Source: Rotaria macrura
Lineage: Eukaryota > Rotifera > Eurotatoria > Philodinida > Philodinidae
DNA length: 64,000 nucleotides
Direction: 5' to 3'
Assembly: GCA_900239685.1 (NCBI GenBank)
Contig: OENT01000378.1
Coordinates: 53,541-117,540, forward strand
Below, one piece after another: positions 37,499-52,799 of the stretch; positions within the stretch are counted from its first letter, which is position 1; each line of letters opens with the position of its first letter. Position numbers and translations under genes: made by a program. Under the pieces are notes generated by a model. The model was given only the letters and a program-made list of their open reading frames with translations, was not told the DNA's origin and did not search any database.

Positions 37499-40400
37499 AT
37501 GGAACTTATTTTATGGTTTGTATTGTTGATTATTATGAAGATTCATCATTCGGATGGTAAGATTGAATCGTCTCGAGCTTTCACAGTAGAAATCAATATC
37601 AAAACTTTTCTTTTCTTTGAAAACACTAACTCTTAACGTACTCGAGTTGTTGTTTTCAGTGATATTTAATTTATGTTTGTTAAATATATTGAGTTGAATG
37701 AGACTTCTAATTAAATTAATAATCCTATGACTAATTGTCTTACATCGTGCTAAATAGACAAACCAAGTTGCACACTATGAAAATCTACAGCCATAGTGAA
37801 CAACGCACCATTGAAAACGACATGCATCAATTAAGAGCTTTCTCTTACAGTAAGGATGATTGTAAAAGAAATATCTTCTTGTGTTTATGCATGTTTGTTG
37901 CTAATTATTAAAATTATAATCTTCATTATTTATTATGTTTCTATACATTTCTAGAATCTTTGTTTTATTTATTTTTGTTCAGGTGGATGTCCACGAGCAA
38001 CATTCGAATTTTTTAATAATACAATAAAAACACCATACAATTTTATTGATTCATCTGTTGGTAATATTGGATCATTGGAAACATGTCCTTGTAAGTAAAT
38101 GTGAATGCAAACGATTCGATTTATTTCGATGTCATATTATATAGATACTGGTCGTCCATATGTATATCTACCATGCTATTCGAATTCTTCATGGGGAGAT
38201 GAACCCTATTTTAGTACATGCTTGAATCCATTTGATAGAAAAGAACAAACCACTACGTCAAGTGTCCATTCATCGACACCTTCTATTGATCATCCATTTG
38301 TTAATATGTCTATTGAAGAAGTTGAAAAAGTAAATTTTTCTTTCAATATAATTCAATTCAATTGTTACAAACATTCGTTGCTCTACTTCTACATAGTTAC
38401 CCATCGATACATTGAATGATATGTCTCATGTATTATCTTACTTGAATCAAGAAACAATGACTTTCAAATTAAAATCACATATAGTTTCAACTGTGAATAT
38501 AATTCATAATGTAACATCAAATAATCAAACTACAACTAATGAGGTTTGGCCTTCTTGTACTCATATCTAACTAGTGTTATTAGTCTTGAAAATACAATTT
38601 AGCTATCTTCGGATATATATTCTATTGCTGATAAACTCTTATCGTCTGATTCTATGTTAAAAATGCAAGAAGCACAAATATCAAATCAAAGTATTGTCAA
38701 GTAATGTATCATTCGATTTTTTCAATTGTTTTCAAACATATATTAGTTTTTCTCTAGATTATTATCATCATTAGAGACATTTTCTCAAAATGTCAAATCA
38801 AATAAATTGAATGAAACTTTTATCGAACGTAATCTAGCTGTATCGATTATTAATATGCCCAATAATCGCACTAAACCCATCGTTGGTTTTGCATTTGGTT
38901 TGTATTTTAGATTATTTTTTTTCAATAGAATGCAAAATCCAGTATTATATTCGTTGATAAGAATGAATAGTACATACGTACAACGAGAATAGACATATCT
39001 GTCAGACTAAATGAGAATGTATGAATATGTTCGGAGGTGATTTTCGTGATCGTAGTTGAAAGTATAATCATTAGGGCACACCCACAGACGATGTGTTTGG
39101 ATTTACTCTAGAGTTATCTGTATACTTGTATTTAATGAGGACACGAAGATTGTAAGACTTTATATTCAAAGGATATTCAACATCCTTGATTTTTGAAAAA
39201 AAGAAACTAATGAGTGAATGCTGTCAACGGGTGGATTATTCTCGAATTCGATCAATGTATCGCATTTAAACCTTGCTAAGCTATGAATTCCTTGAAAAAT
39301 GGGTCATGATAGTATTTCGACTTGAATTTTGTGTTTTTTTTTCGAGGAAGATAATCTTTCGGATAACAAAGATTCAATACGTAATGCTACTCGGCCATTC
39401 ATGTAATCGAAACGTTTGAAAACATGATTCATTTTGTACTCAATATAGAAATGAGAATGAATTATACAAAAAACAAGGGAACATGTGTTTTCACGTAATA
39501 GAAAATAAAGTCATATGTATATCTAAAGTTATGTCATACTTAACGAATAGTACATATGTGTAACAAATATCGATTCGATTTTTGAACAATTAGATAATGT
39601 AGAATGTTTTCGTTTGAAATGAAACAAATTTTTTTTGCAAATAGAATATTACGTGTTATGTTTCAAACTAGTTCATTGTGCAATCCTTCCGATAAGTTGT
39701 TGGATTTTCCAGTAACACTTGTATAAAGATCTTTGGAGTTATTTACACACACAGAAAGACTATAATTTATGAGAAAAAAAATCAAGTGCTTCTAATTTGT
39801 TTATCGATGTCGTTTTTCTACATGAAAATGTAGAACATCGAACTTTTCAATAGAAACAAGATAAACAAATGATCTCAGCATTTCTTTTATGTAAATATAA
39901 TGTGAAAATCAAAAATTGATATATTTACTGTAAACTCAGAAAAAAAAAGTCATTTTCAACTTTCAAAATAAACCATTTTCATCGAAGTCTATCGTACTGA
40001 ATATAGATCAAGTTTTTAAGTCAACATTCGAAAATAATTCTATTTTAAAAATGTCATGATGTTCTAAAGCGAATCGTTCATCAATGTAAATAATTACCGA
40101 GTTGTGGACAATGGTTTTTTTTTCTTTCTCTTATACATCTAGATGCAATAAAGAATCATGCATATCCGATTGGATTTGATGATGTCAAGAAAAATTTAAC
40201 AGTTATTCTGCTTGATTCTGAAGCTATTGCGCAACAACACCGTTTAACATTTTCTGTCTATGATCATCGACATGGTTTATTTGATGATACTAAATATCGA
40301 ATATTAACACGAATCATTTCATTAACAATGGATAAACCTGAATTAACAAAATATCTTGGAGATTTCGTTAAAATAAATTTCTATCTTGAAAATAACTATG

Positions 40401-43025
40401 AAGATAAAAATGGTAATTTGACATGTGCTTATTGGCATATATACGATAATATGACAGCACGTTGGTCTACAGATGGATGTCGTTTAATTGATAAAATCGA
40501 CCGTAACATTACGTGTCAATGTAATCATTTAACTCATTTTGCTGTTTTAATGGTTTGTAAATTTTTATATTTTATTTGATCTTTAAATTTTTTTGTATTA
40601 TTTTTTCCTTCCGAAGGATATTCAACAGGAAAAACTATCGAAATCTGACGAAGAACTACTTTCCATAATAACTTTAACAGGCCTATTCTTATCATCCGTA
40701 GGTTTATGTTTAACAATTTTAACATTTATTCTTTTCGAGTAAGTGAAATACATATATATATATATATACTTGAATGAAGTTCAAAAAAACAAGAGAATTA
40801 CTTTTTACATATTTTCTTTTTAAAGAAAATTACGTCGACATTTCAGTCAGAAGTCTCTTCTATTATTATCAATTAATTTACTTATTGTTAATATTCTATT
40901 TTCAATACTTGGTCTATATAGATTAACGCATTTATCATGTATTATTATTGCTAGCGTATTACATTATTTTATTTTGTCATCATTCAGTTGGATGTTTATT
41001 ATGGCATTAATACAATATTTACTTTTCGTGACTGTTTTTCCAAATTCAATTCCAGCATTTACACGAAAAGCGGCAGCATTCGCTCAACGTAAGTTTTGAC
41101 AAATTTCATTGACTGAAAATATGTCAAATCAAAGAAGTATGATTGTTGGAAATAGAAACATCGATCAAAGTGATAAATATACTTTCTTCTAACACATTCT
41201 CTTGTCTAACTGAAATTTTAATAATGATGTGAAGTGTTAGTTAACGTACGATCAACAGAGCATTGAATGAGTACATGCTAATTACACGAATAATTTGATA
41301 TATTACCATAAAGTAAATTATTAACGCAAGTGTTGGAACTTGCTACTACTATATGTCGAAAGACATTTTTTGACATAGTTGATAACTAAACGTAACGATA
41401 ATTCGACTCGTTTTACTTACATATCACATCTATTGATTTTATGCTGACGACTGATTGTTTATTGAAAAAAATTCTAAATTTCGATAGCATACAACCTAAG
41501 TAATGATAAAAAGAGCTCGACTAACTTGTCACTCGGCTTGTTCTCTATTTGAGTGTTAGACGCGTGTTAAGACATAGATTTAAACAAACACTTCTTGAAA
41601 TATTCAGTTTATCTAGATATGCTCTAACAACTGACCTATGTCGTAGATGTTGACTACGTTTATTCGATGTGTGTCAGCAAATAAAGTTTTCAAGTCTCGT
41701 TACAACTAACTTTTAACTAAACCAGAGCAAGTTGCTAATAGTCTTCTGTGACAGTACATTCTTCTGATTTTGTAAATGTAGCATATTTTTTGACGTAGAT
41801 CTACTCTTGTACTAAATTACCATGTAACGAAAACACAACGATATGGCATCTAACAACTACTACTAGCATTAGTCATCGATAAACTATTGAACTATCGAAG
41901 CTATTGAATACAAATATGTGAGTTTCGTATTGTAGCTAGAATGAGACTACACTAATAAGCTTTTGACGTGTATTTTTAAAAAGTAATTGCAAGACACTAT
42001 AAAACTATGTCATCTTTGAAGGTTATAAACTTGATTCAACCATATGATACTCTAAAATTAAAAATAGTTTTCAATGTTTTTCAGTGGTCCCATCAATTCC
42101 AGTTATTACTGTGTTGGCAATTAATCCGTTTTATTATGCCAATCGAGATGATGGAATGTAAGATAACATGATGAAACTTTAAGTAAACTTTAAGTTTCAT
42201 ATTTTCTAGATGTTGGCTATCAGACTTACCACTTTATGTATCCTTTATCTTACCTATTCTTTTTTATATTATGATAAATAGTATCTTATTTTCGATGGTA
42301 GCTCACTCTCTACTATGTGGGAAAACAGGTCAACAATTGCGTAGTACACAAATGGTTGAATCGCAACGTTTATCAAGATTTTTAGTTGCACTAAGTTGTT
42401 TTGTTGTACTTGGTCTTACATGGATATTTGGTTTTCTTGCTATTGGATCGATGCGTTTTTTATTTCAAATACTTTTTTGTACTTTTGCTTCATCAACAGG
42501 CTTTTTCATATTTCTACTCTATATCATAACATCGAAAGCAAAACGTAAATGTTGGAATAGTAAGTTGAATAAAAAAAAACTCAAAATAAACATTTGTTTA
42601 TTAAAATTATTTTTCTCGATTATTTAGATGCATTTAAAACACTTGGCATATCGTCAATCTATTCTCCAACATCGTCAACATCATCGGCTTTGAATGGTAA
42701 TAAAGAATATTCATCATCATCAACAAATGATCAACAAAAAATTCCTTCACGTCTCGTACAATTTCCATCACAAACACAACATTTTATTGATGCATACATG
42801 CCATCGTCACCACCACCACCGGCTCCACCATTACCACTACCACCAGCATTTCTAATCGAAGGTGATGATCCATTAAATCAAACATCATTGATAAATAATT
42901 TCTATGAATCGAAACATGTTCGAATTCCACAAAGCAATTTTATTTATGACACCAATACACCAGCAACATTATTAGATGACTATTCACTATTCTATGCGTC
43001 TAATCATGATGCAACGAAACTTTGA
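37499..43025 (+). CDS. Adhesion G-protein-coupled receptor (GAIN/GPS plus 7TM)
   Basis: Cell-surface receptor of 783 residues. Exons: 37499-37556, 37983-38090, 38145-38329, 38397-38543, 38603-38700, 38758-38897, 40143-40552, 40617-40738, 40826-41088, 42085-42157, 42210-42559, 42628-43025; all GT-AG and in frame. It begins with a signal peptide (MELILWFVLLIIMKIHHS), followed by a short Cys-containing segment resembling a hormone-receptor motif (TCPYTGRPYVYLPCYSNSSW). A GAIN domain ends in a GPS motif with paired Trp and Cys residues and CQCNHLTHFAVLM (to residue 382). Autoproteolysis would fall between L375 and T376, leaving THFAVLM as the tethered agonist. Seven helices follow. The conserved Cys-Trp of loop 2 (DGICWLSDLP) and the class B2 helix-6 motif GLTWIFGFLAI are present. 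The cytoplasmic tail of about 130 residues is Ser/Pro-rich, with a PPPPAPPLPLPP tract. No lectin, olfactomedin or other adhesion domain is visible, so the ectodomain is minimal. Confidence 0.93.
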
Positions 43026-46000
43026 AATTTTTTCTTCGCTTTCTTTCCATTGTTCGACAGTCAGATGCATGTATGCTCAATAATCCGGTTGTTTATCGAA
43101 ATCAATTTTTTTCTGCAAATGAAATTCTTCTGTTTTATGAAAAAAACAAAACAAAATGAAATGCATGTGTTCATCGAGAAGAATCACAAATGATTAATAT
43201 CAGAACGAAATATAGTAGTATATATTAAAGCTAACGCTTTTATTTTTAGCTATGTTCAGTAAATTTATTGACATTTATCAAACTAAGTCATATGTTGATC
43301 ATCAATTACGTTTATGTGCAGCGATATAATAGATTTTGAAGACACTTTGTATTAAAATTTCAACAAACTGTTGATGTACGTATAGGAAATTACGATAGAT
43401 AGGTGCAATAGTGCAAAATGGAATGGTTTGATGGAAGTCATCTAACCAGAATTCAAGACATTATGAACAATCTGAAACGATTGCTCACGCATCGTATGAA
43501 TTTCGGTAAATATGAAAAATTTAGGGTGATTTTCAACGAGAATCTAGATATACACCAAAAGAATTATTCAACAAAACATTTGAGCGTGTCTGTATCCGTC
43601 AAGTGATTCGATTTTCAAGATTTTAATCATTATACGTTCTGTGTTCAAATCATTGCATTACATACTATTCCAAAAATAAGAGCATCCCGGAAATGAACTC
43701 AGGCAGAAATTGTTAAAGTCAAGTTGAAACTCGAATTCACGTTTATCTACACAGTATTTATAATATCGATTCAACACGCGTTCATCAGTTGACAGAAGGG
43801 TTTTCTTTCCTTTCTATTTAGTACGAGATTAGTTGAATCGATACTAAAATTTTTACTTGTTTTATGTCGGATTTTTTCCGTCATGAACTATTGTCTTCAT
43901 TCGTCATAAGAAACTATATGACAGAGTATTATTAGTCGATATATTATGCCTCAATTCACATTCATGCATTCATTTTAATCATTTTAGTAATAAGAACTTT
44001 TTTAGATACTTCTCCCGATTCTTTACTGACTATATCCTATTGAAAATAAAAGTTCGATGAATAAAAATGAAAGTACAATTATGAATCTACTTGAAATAGA
44101 ACACTCGTTACTTAGATAAGAAGAAAAATTTGATGGAACCAAGTCGACCTTAGAATATAGTTTAGTTGTTGTCGTTCATTATGTTTCAACTTCAATAGAC
44201 ACTTGCTGCATCCGTGCTATTCGATTTCTTGATTGCTATAAAGAATAGGATAGAAATAACATCATTTAGTTCGTAGTTAATGCCATCTATTTGTGTATGC
44301 AAGAGTAAAATTTATATTAGTAATTAATTAAGGATGCCACGAATTATTCATATAGAAAAAAATTGCATGACTACATCAAATGTGTTGATTCGAATACTCA
44401 CATTGTGATGAGTCATTCGTGAGATTTCGAATTCCATCCATCAATAGTAGTGAATATTCTCGATTAGTCATCAGTACTTCAAACTAACTGACTACGAGAA
44501 TAATGAGAAAAAACATTGAGTCACTATACTTTGCAATGTCTCATTGTTTATTTTCATAAATTTTTGTCATTTCTTATTAAAATATATGGATTAACTGAAA
44601 GTTTCATAGAATTACACATTCGATATTAGTTTTTTGTGTTCGTATCAAATAACCGTCAAAGATAATCATCATTAATTAATTGGATATCTGACGTCTCATT
44701 TCAAGTCATATTTACATCATTACCTCTCTCGTCTATACGTAATTGATATATATACATATAAACGGCACACAATAGGCAGTCACCGATAGTATTAAATTTC
44801 AAATAATTATTTTTTTTTTGGGATCATTTAATAATATGATATAAGATATAAAAACCAGTTGATTTTAACGTAACATGATAAATATTTTTTTAATAATTAA
44901 TACACTAGTCGTACCAAAGTTCTTTCATTTTAACGATCTTCAATTTTGGTAAGTAGCACTTAATCTGAGACGAAGAAGAAAACAATCTCAGACTGGCTTA
45001 TTAACAGTGCATGTAGTATAGATGCTTGAAACATGTTGAATCGATAGAAAAACAATGACGCTTGAACAAATGTTATTTCTTGAATGTTCAAAATATTTTT
45101 CAAGTGATTTAAATCATTGTATACATACTTAAAATGCTTTGCAAAAAGAAACTTATCTTGAAAATTTTTTTTTAAACTTGTAGATGATCAAAATAGAATT
45201 ATGTATAGAGAGAAAAATAGTTGATGTATTGAACTGTTTCAATGCTTTTAAAACTTCACTTAATCAATCATGTTCAATTACATTCCGTAAAGAACTTTAC
45301 ACTTACGATGGGTCACAAGTACTCTATAGTCTCGTGCCAAGATGTACACTACGAGAAATCTCTGAGACAGATTTTAATGTTAAATCTTATAGTTCAAGAC
45401 AATAAATAATAATATTGAATAAACAATAAAATTGATCAAGATTGAAGCCAACAAAGTTCTCAGGGCAAATAAAGAATATTGTGTGAAAGTATGTCTCTAT
45501 TTGTTTTGTATCATTTCTAGAAGAACTAAAAAATCCTGTCTGAACATAGATGCATTATTCTTGGCAAACAATATCGATTTGAACCTGCCTTATATTATAT
45601 TGATCAATACATGTGAATAAATTATTTTAATACGTAAAGGTTTGTTTTCATTCATCATTGGTAAAGTTTAAATCGGTGAAAGAAAATTTTCCAGTACAAG
45701 ATGCTTATTAAGTACATTCAAACGATATTGAAAAGAATAATATGAAACAAGCATTTTATTTCATATGCGAACTGTACTCAAATAAAGAAGAATTGAGTTC
45801 ATCGATTATTTATTCAATAGAGAATGAATGACCTTCAGCCCAGTTTCAACATTTATAATCATTGTGAAGGGAAATGTCTCGTATATAAAGAAGAACAAAT
45901 TGTTTAACATTCGTGTCTTCAGAATTTTCAAATTCAAAATAAATCGACTCCTATGTCGTTCAAAATAACCTTGATTCTATTTATTCATCAATAGAACAAC

Positions 46001-47339
46001 ATAGTCGAAAGTAACATTCTATGCCTAATCTCTTTTCTGAAATTTTACATTTCTTATCGGCTTTGTACACTTATGTACAAAGTTCAAACTTAAAAGTAAT
46101 GAATTACTACTCTCATCTTCCAGAAAAAAAAACAGAAGAAATTAAAACGAATTCATTTGTTTATGTCGTATCTAGATAATTTTTCTAGTGATAAAAGTAA
46201 AATTATGCTACCATAATTCGTTCATGATAATAGTTGTAGCTGACTCGACTCAATTTTCTATTACATAGACAATCGTTTACTAAACACTGAAAATCTACCA
46301 ATGAATCTATACTTATTATTCTAAGACATCAACAAGTATCAATTTACGTCAACCTTGCATGTATGCAGTCTTTGTGTTAGAAAGAAAAAAGTTCAATTAT
46401 TGCTAGTGGACATATGTGTCTAATGAATGAATCAATGGCTAACGGGCATCATTTGTGATTTTTGTTAAGTCATTTTTCAATAAAATAACCACTGAAAGGC
46501 ATCGCTTATAATGTTTGACAAGCAGCCAGTTGGTAACAACAGTACCATATTGATAAATTCATTATCGATTAGTTCCACAGACGAGATTCAACACGAATTT
46601 CACTTGTGGTTTGTTGTTTCAATCGTTACACTCATCATAATTAACTAAGTAACTTATGCTATGCAAAAAAAAAACATCTAATTGCCATAATGGTTTCAAC
46701 TGAAATTGCATACTTATCTTTATCTGTGTAGTCTGTCATAATTGATTAGACAACATCTAAAGTTCAAGTTCAACTGTCGATCGGATCTCAGTTTGATATA
46801 AATGAAATTAAATTTGTTTTAGTTTAAATTTTTTTTTAATATTCAACAACGTCGATTGTTTTCAAGGTTGAAAAATATTTCTAATATGATTTGAAATCTT
46901 TTAACACAAATGTATTCTTTTATTTCTTTCAATCTTGACACAGTCTACTTCTCGTGTCTGTGTAATTATTCAACTACGCAAAAAGATAAATGACTATGAA
47001 TAATTCATTGTATTTTGAATAAAATAAAATAAACTAAAAGTCGACTCTACGATTTATTTTTATTCATATATAGAATACCCAAATAGATGCTATTTTATTC
47101 ACAGTCATACACATCTAGAGTTTGCTGTGTCATATATTACTAAAATTTTAGAACCGTATATTTGCTTAACAGAGAAAACCAAAACTACATCAAGTATGCA
47201 TTTACAATTTAATTTAAATAAGATCAAAATGTATTCTGTTTTATATCGTCGTAAATATAATCAAATTAGAGTTGTCGATGCTGAAAACAAAAGAAAAAAC
47301 AAAACAAAATTCTTATTTTACATCAGAATAGCTCTGCCA

Positions 47340-47375
<36 letters not shown>

Positions 47376-47500
47376 GTATACATAATATGGAATGATATTT
47401 GTCACAGTTTAGATCATGCAAAACAGAAGAAATTCCTTTTGATCACTGTAAAGAGCAAGAGAAACATTTTTTTAAAACAAATTACACTCGTATTCTGCCG
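43026..47500. other. Intergenic region between convergent GPCR and GAS2-like genes
   Basis: No supported gene. The 73-codon frame at 45184-45405 follows a TTGTAG that could be an acceptor, but has no partner exon or domain. It contains a CT/TA microsatellite at 47337-47375. Confidence 0.45.
47337..47375. repeat. (CT)n(TA)n compound microsatellite
   Basis: An uninterrupted CT run followed directly by a TA run, in the 3' flank of the GAS2-like gene. Confidence 0.9.
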
Positions 47501-50389
47501 CTATTGTTTGGTATTTAGAATAGGCTGACTGTTTTTCCGATATTTATATGTTGTTGCTGTTGTTGGAGGAATCTGATCGTTTATACGTTTTATGGACGCA
47601 GCAGAATTTCGTCCGGACTTAAGATTCGTCGTTTCTTTGTCATTTGTATTACGTTTAAGATCTATTTTTTTCATACGTAGTTCGTATGCTTTATTCTCTC
47701 TGTATTCAAGATTAATCGAATGAGCTGTTGAACCTCTTGAACTTCTTATTGATGATATACTTGAAATATCATCACCATTTGATTGTAGACGTTCACGACG
47801 AAAATCTTGTTCATCGAAACCTGAATCTCGATCAAGTTTTGATGCATCATTTATTTTTTCAATTAATTCCGATGATTGTGATCGTTTTGTAATAAGCAAC
47901 GGTTTACGACGTTGTTTTATTGATTGTTCTTCTTTTTTCATGGCTTCAATAGCATTTGGTAATGTTGTCGAACGTGAAGTGTATCGATTCAAATTAGTGA
48001 TGGATCGCTTACGATTAGCAGCTTGTTCTTGTTGAAATTTTTGTTTTTGTGCAATATAATATGAAGAACAGTATGCACCAGATTTTTTCGTCGGATTCGT
48101 ACCGGCAGACGATGAGATCGATGATTTCTTTTCTTCTAATATGCCTTCGCTACTTTCTAAACTATCGTTATCCATATGTGTTGCATCATCATTAGGACTT
48201 GTTTGCTTCTTAATTCCTAATACATCTTCAATATCACTAACATTAAAGTCACGTGCATTTTCAAGAGCTATTGGAGGAACATAAGCATCAATGGTTTCGA
48301 TGATTGATTCAGTAATACATGGCTTTTTTGTATTTAAACTATCGACACATTGATAGGATGGTTTACGTGATTCAACAAAAACATTTTGATGGTTGTTGGA
48401 ACGATCAAGATTAATGTCAATAGATGATTTTGCTTGCACTTTATTTATTGGTGAAGGTGTTCGAAGAGGTCGATTTTCAATGGGTGTTATGTTTAATGCA
48501 TTGATCGTTTGTTCAATAGACTCTTCTTTCAAATCTAATGATGAATGTGATGATGGTTTACTAGGTGTTGTTTCTGTCAATGATGAATAATCTTGGTCTG
48601 TACTTGGAGACGATTGCTTATTGAATATAGATGAAGTAGAACGTCCTGTGCCAAGACGGTTAGTTCTTATTTTTGTTGTTACTGGTGATTGATTATGATG
48701 ATGAGGACATGGCAATGATTGATTGAGTGTATCTTCTTCAGTTTTATAGGTTATTTGTCCAATATGATGGCGTCCGTCTGCACCACGTGTTATAACAAGT
48801 TGAGCATCGACTAGATTCGTGTCAGTATTAGCTGGTTTTGCTAGAGGAAATTCTTCAGTTTTGATTGTTACAGATTTTCCAAATGGAGTATTTTTTTGAA
48901 CACTAGGCGATATGTTAGTATTTGGTATAGCAAGAATAGGTATGTCTGAATGATGATTATGATGCTCGGATTGACGATGACCTTTGAGAGGGATTCAAGT
49001 TAATATTTAAAAAAAAGAAGGATAGCATATTTTAATCGCTTTATTATTTACCTGATCTTCGACATGGATCATGCTTGTTGAGATAATTTTCAAGTGTATC
49101 CCAACCACCACCAACTCGAACCATAACATGATTTCTTAAGATCTTGAAAAAACAACAAAATTCAATCAATATCTATTCAAAAGAATTCATTGTCATTTGT
49201 TCTATGCATACTCGAATAAAAATAATTGTTCCACTTTCACCGATACGATATTTGCCTTCACCAATACGTATGACTGGAAAACGTTGAGAACAACAGCATA
49301 TATTTGCAATTTTGACTACCTGAAAAACCATATCGTAATATTATGAACTGATCTTTAACAATACTCTTTCTATTTACTGTTTTATGTAAATGTGATGATG
49401 ATGCTGGTGGCATAATTGGATGTTCATGTTGCTCTAATTTTCGACTGAATTGTGATTCTTCATTGGGTGTGATTATTGTTGTTGTTATTTCACTAGATGT
49501 TGTACTATCATAACTTTCTTCGCTATTTTGTCGTCGTTTACTATTAAGATTCGTATTATGATTATTATTATTTGCAATCTTTGGTAAATGGGATAAATTT
49601 TGCTCTAGATAATTCGTATCATTGATTTCATTGGTCGTTATCGTGTAAGTTTGATTTGAATGTTCACTTATTTGATTGTCATCAATAAGCTCATAGTTTG
49701 TTGTGTTCGTTTGATTTTCTTCTATTTCCTGTTGTAAACATTGAAATTCTTTGTGTGATAATGTTTGTCGTTGTTTATCATGTTCGATTTCTCTTTCAAT
49801 TTCATATTCAAGCTTAATTATAGCTGGCACACTAACACCAAATCTAGCACCGAAACGAGCTATTTCCAGTAGACACAGAAGGAAATTTTTTTCATTTTTT
49901 CGTAAGATTAAATCGTCAGATTCAAACATAAGAACTTCGCGAACACCCGCTATATGTCGTGCCCATTTAATAAACTGTGATACATTGTCACGAGCATTGA
50001 ATGTTTGTGGTCGAACATTGGAACGATATTTACAATTAGTTAAATTTGATGATGATGGTAAAACTTTTCGTGCAGCTTCATTTACATTATTAGCATGTTC
50101 ACAAAGAAGTACACCATTTTCTACATCATGATGATAATAATAGAATATATTGATCAAATAATTAAAAACATATCAAATGACCTACCTAAACATCCAATAA
50201 AATTATCAGCAGTAATTGGACGCCATTCAGGATACATGCTTGAAAGCCAATCAGCAAGATCTTCTTTCATAGCATATAGGTATTCATCGGTTGTCGAATA
50301 TGGTTGAAGAGATTTCATTTCAAGAAAACGTGATTGAGGATCAATCACTAACTGATCAACAATCGTAGTCATTGCTTGCTTCGATTTCA
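47501..50389 (-). CDS. GAS2-like cytoskeletal linker (CH + GAR domains)
   Basis: Actin-microtubule crosslinker of the GAS2L family. Exons in coding order: 50389-50186, 50120-49378, 49319-49212, 49142-49052, 48981-47501; about 875 residues if a split ATG is supplied. The calponin-homology domain spans about residues 38-160, with [64 protein letters not shown] and [14 protein letters not shown]. The GAR (Gas2-related) domain spans about 316-382, with [38 protein letters not shown] and NKHDPCRR; it binds microtubules in known members. The tail of about 490 residues is long, Ser-rich and disordered, and contains an SxIP-type sequence (SDIP, near 394-397), the motif that recruits EB1 in vertebrate GAS2L proteins. 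The recognised first exon opens with TG right after acceptor AG (50391-50390). Either the initiator is split by an intron, or an upstream coding exon exists, or translation starts at the internal Met near 50372. Confidence 0.92.
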
Positions 50390-52469
50390 CTAAAATATAA
50401 TTAACAATAACATTTTATTTATGAATGGACCAATTATTTACTTACGACGCATACTCTTTCTCTTACTATGAATGCGATACCATCATCATCATGATCAGTT
50501 GGAATGGACAACTGTATTACTCTTTCTCTTTCTTTCTTTTTTTATTCTCCTTCAAATGTTCTCTTCTTTTTCAATTCTTTACTGGTAGATGTATATGTAT
50601 ATGGGCGAGTGACTTTTTTTTAAATAGAACATATAGCACCCTTTCGGTCATAGGCATTCTTTCTCACTTGCCCGTTTTTGTCCTTTCTCTCGCTCTAGCT
50701 CTCTGTTCTTCTCGTTGATTTAAATTTTATTTTAGTCTTCTTTTATCCACAACGATCAGCATAGTCGTGTTCAACGACCTCATTTTACAATTAAGACAGA
50801 TTAAGGATATATCTATTCTCTTCTTTTTTTCATCCTAATTCGTTTGATGGACAAGAGGCGTGTGAATAATTATATCCTCTTGCGTGAGTAGGGGCAATTT
50901 AAACTTATACAGAAAATTAGTTTGGACAAAAGAGAAAAAAAATACAAGATGTATAGAAGCGTTGATGAATAAAGGTTTTATTGTACCTTACAACTATTAT
51001 AGTATACAATGACAGAACAATCAAATAAAAGATAGATGATGTAAGATGATGAACAATCGATAGATCGAAATTAACGAACAAAAGATGACACCACCTCCGA
51101 ACACATGCATATGTACATATATATGTATGCATACTGTTGGAAAAAAAGGATAATGATGATGACGACAACGACGATGAAGACGCATGCTTCATGCCAAATA
51201 ACATCTGAATACTTACGATAAGATAGTTTTTCATTTATTTTCAAACGCAACCAAAATTCACTGATCATTGTCATAAAACAAATCATTGCGATTAACTTAG
51301 ATTGAGAGTGTAAACAACACTTCAATGTTTAAACAATATTACAACTACGGTACAAATATTCAATACAATATTTTCCTCTCGTGTAAAAGATAAACCTCGT
51401 TTTTTTTACGGCAGACATTATATATTTATTGAGTGAGAGAGAGAGAGACATAAATACACACACACACAGGTCAAACAAACAAAATGGAGCAATGCTGTAT
51501 AGCAAATTGGATGCATATGTTGAAGACGAAATGTCTGTCTAAACATAGACTAAGAAAAAAGAAGGAAAGGTGTTTGTGCAATGGCATGAAAAAACATTTC
51601 TTTTAATGAACACTGACTAGTTGAATTGAGACAACAGGCATGAGATGAGAAAGAATTTCGAACAACAATAAATTTTTCTGATCGTTTTTCAAATTCTTCA
51701 TTTACATCTCTGCCTTGTATTATTCAAGTAGCTTAGTACATATACTGTTGAAATCTCGAGAAGGAAATGAGCTAAATACAGTTCATATATGAATATGTAC
51801 ATGTATATATCAACATTGCATGACTCGCCGATAGACAAACGATCAAAGTATATATTTGCATATGTCCATCTCTATACCTATATATATTGAGCTCGCTCTT
51901 GGATAAATGTCAAATGATCGCTTTCCTATACATATTCAACAAACTATAATACATATTTTTACTGTGCATGCCAAGGTTTTCTTTGTTTTCGTGTTCGAAT
52001 AACCAATGACACCTACCCGTACACGAAGACATAAACTGCATCATAGAGACGTACATAGGTAATACATGAAGACTGAACGATTCAGAATAGACTCGGTGAT
52101 ATTTCATATCGACATGAAAAAATTAATTAATTTGAAAAAATCAATCATACATAAATCAAGTTTATTCATGATTGAACAAGATATGAAGGAAGTCGATCTC
52201 ATGTGGGGGCGAACCGATTAATACGTTCTTTGATCATCAGAGGAAATCAATCAAAATAAACGAGTGTCGTTATAAAATGATTCTTTAGTCATATATTCCT
52301 AATCTCTTTCATTTTCAATAGATATTCAAATATGTACTAAGGTCAACTGCTTACAACTGCGAACATTTTCGCGATAAATAAACTAACTTACGAAAAAAAC
52401 ACAGAGAGACGTCATATAATATTACCTGACACGGTACAACCAACCAAGGAAAATAATACTTCTGAAATG

Positions 52470-52500
52470 GTGTGTGTGTGTGTGTGCGTGTGCGTGTATG
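52470..52500. repeat. (TG)n microsatellite
   Basis: TG run with CG interruptions. Confidence 0.9.
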
Positions 52501-52799
52501 CGAGTTATTATTACTTGAAAAAAATATTTTGCTTTCTTTTATTTTCTTCTTCTTCTATGAGTCATTTATTGATCTAGCCATATTTTTCTTACCTGTGACT
52601 TTATTTGAATAAAAATAATATGAATAAAAATATCTTGCGGAGGTTGTTAGGAATTATTCTGTTTATTATAGATGGAAGAAGAAAAGGTGAATAACCAACA
52701 ATCGAACTTGTATTCATCTACGCACATTTGCAATACATCAACTATTCGACAAAAACACCTACACTAGAAATGACAGCGACGAAACACGTAGAAGAACAC

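Noticed and set aside
45184..45405. 73-codon frame following TTGTAG
   Set aside because: No partner exon, domain or conserved motif.
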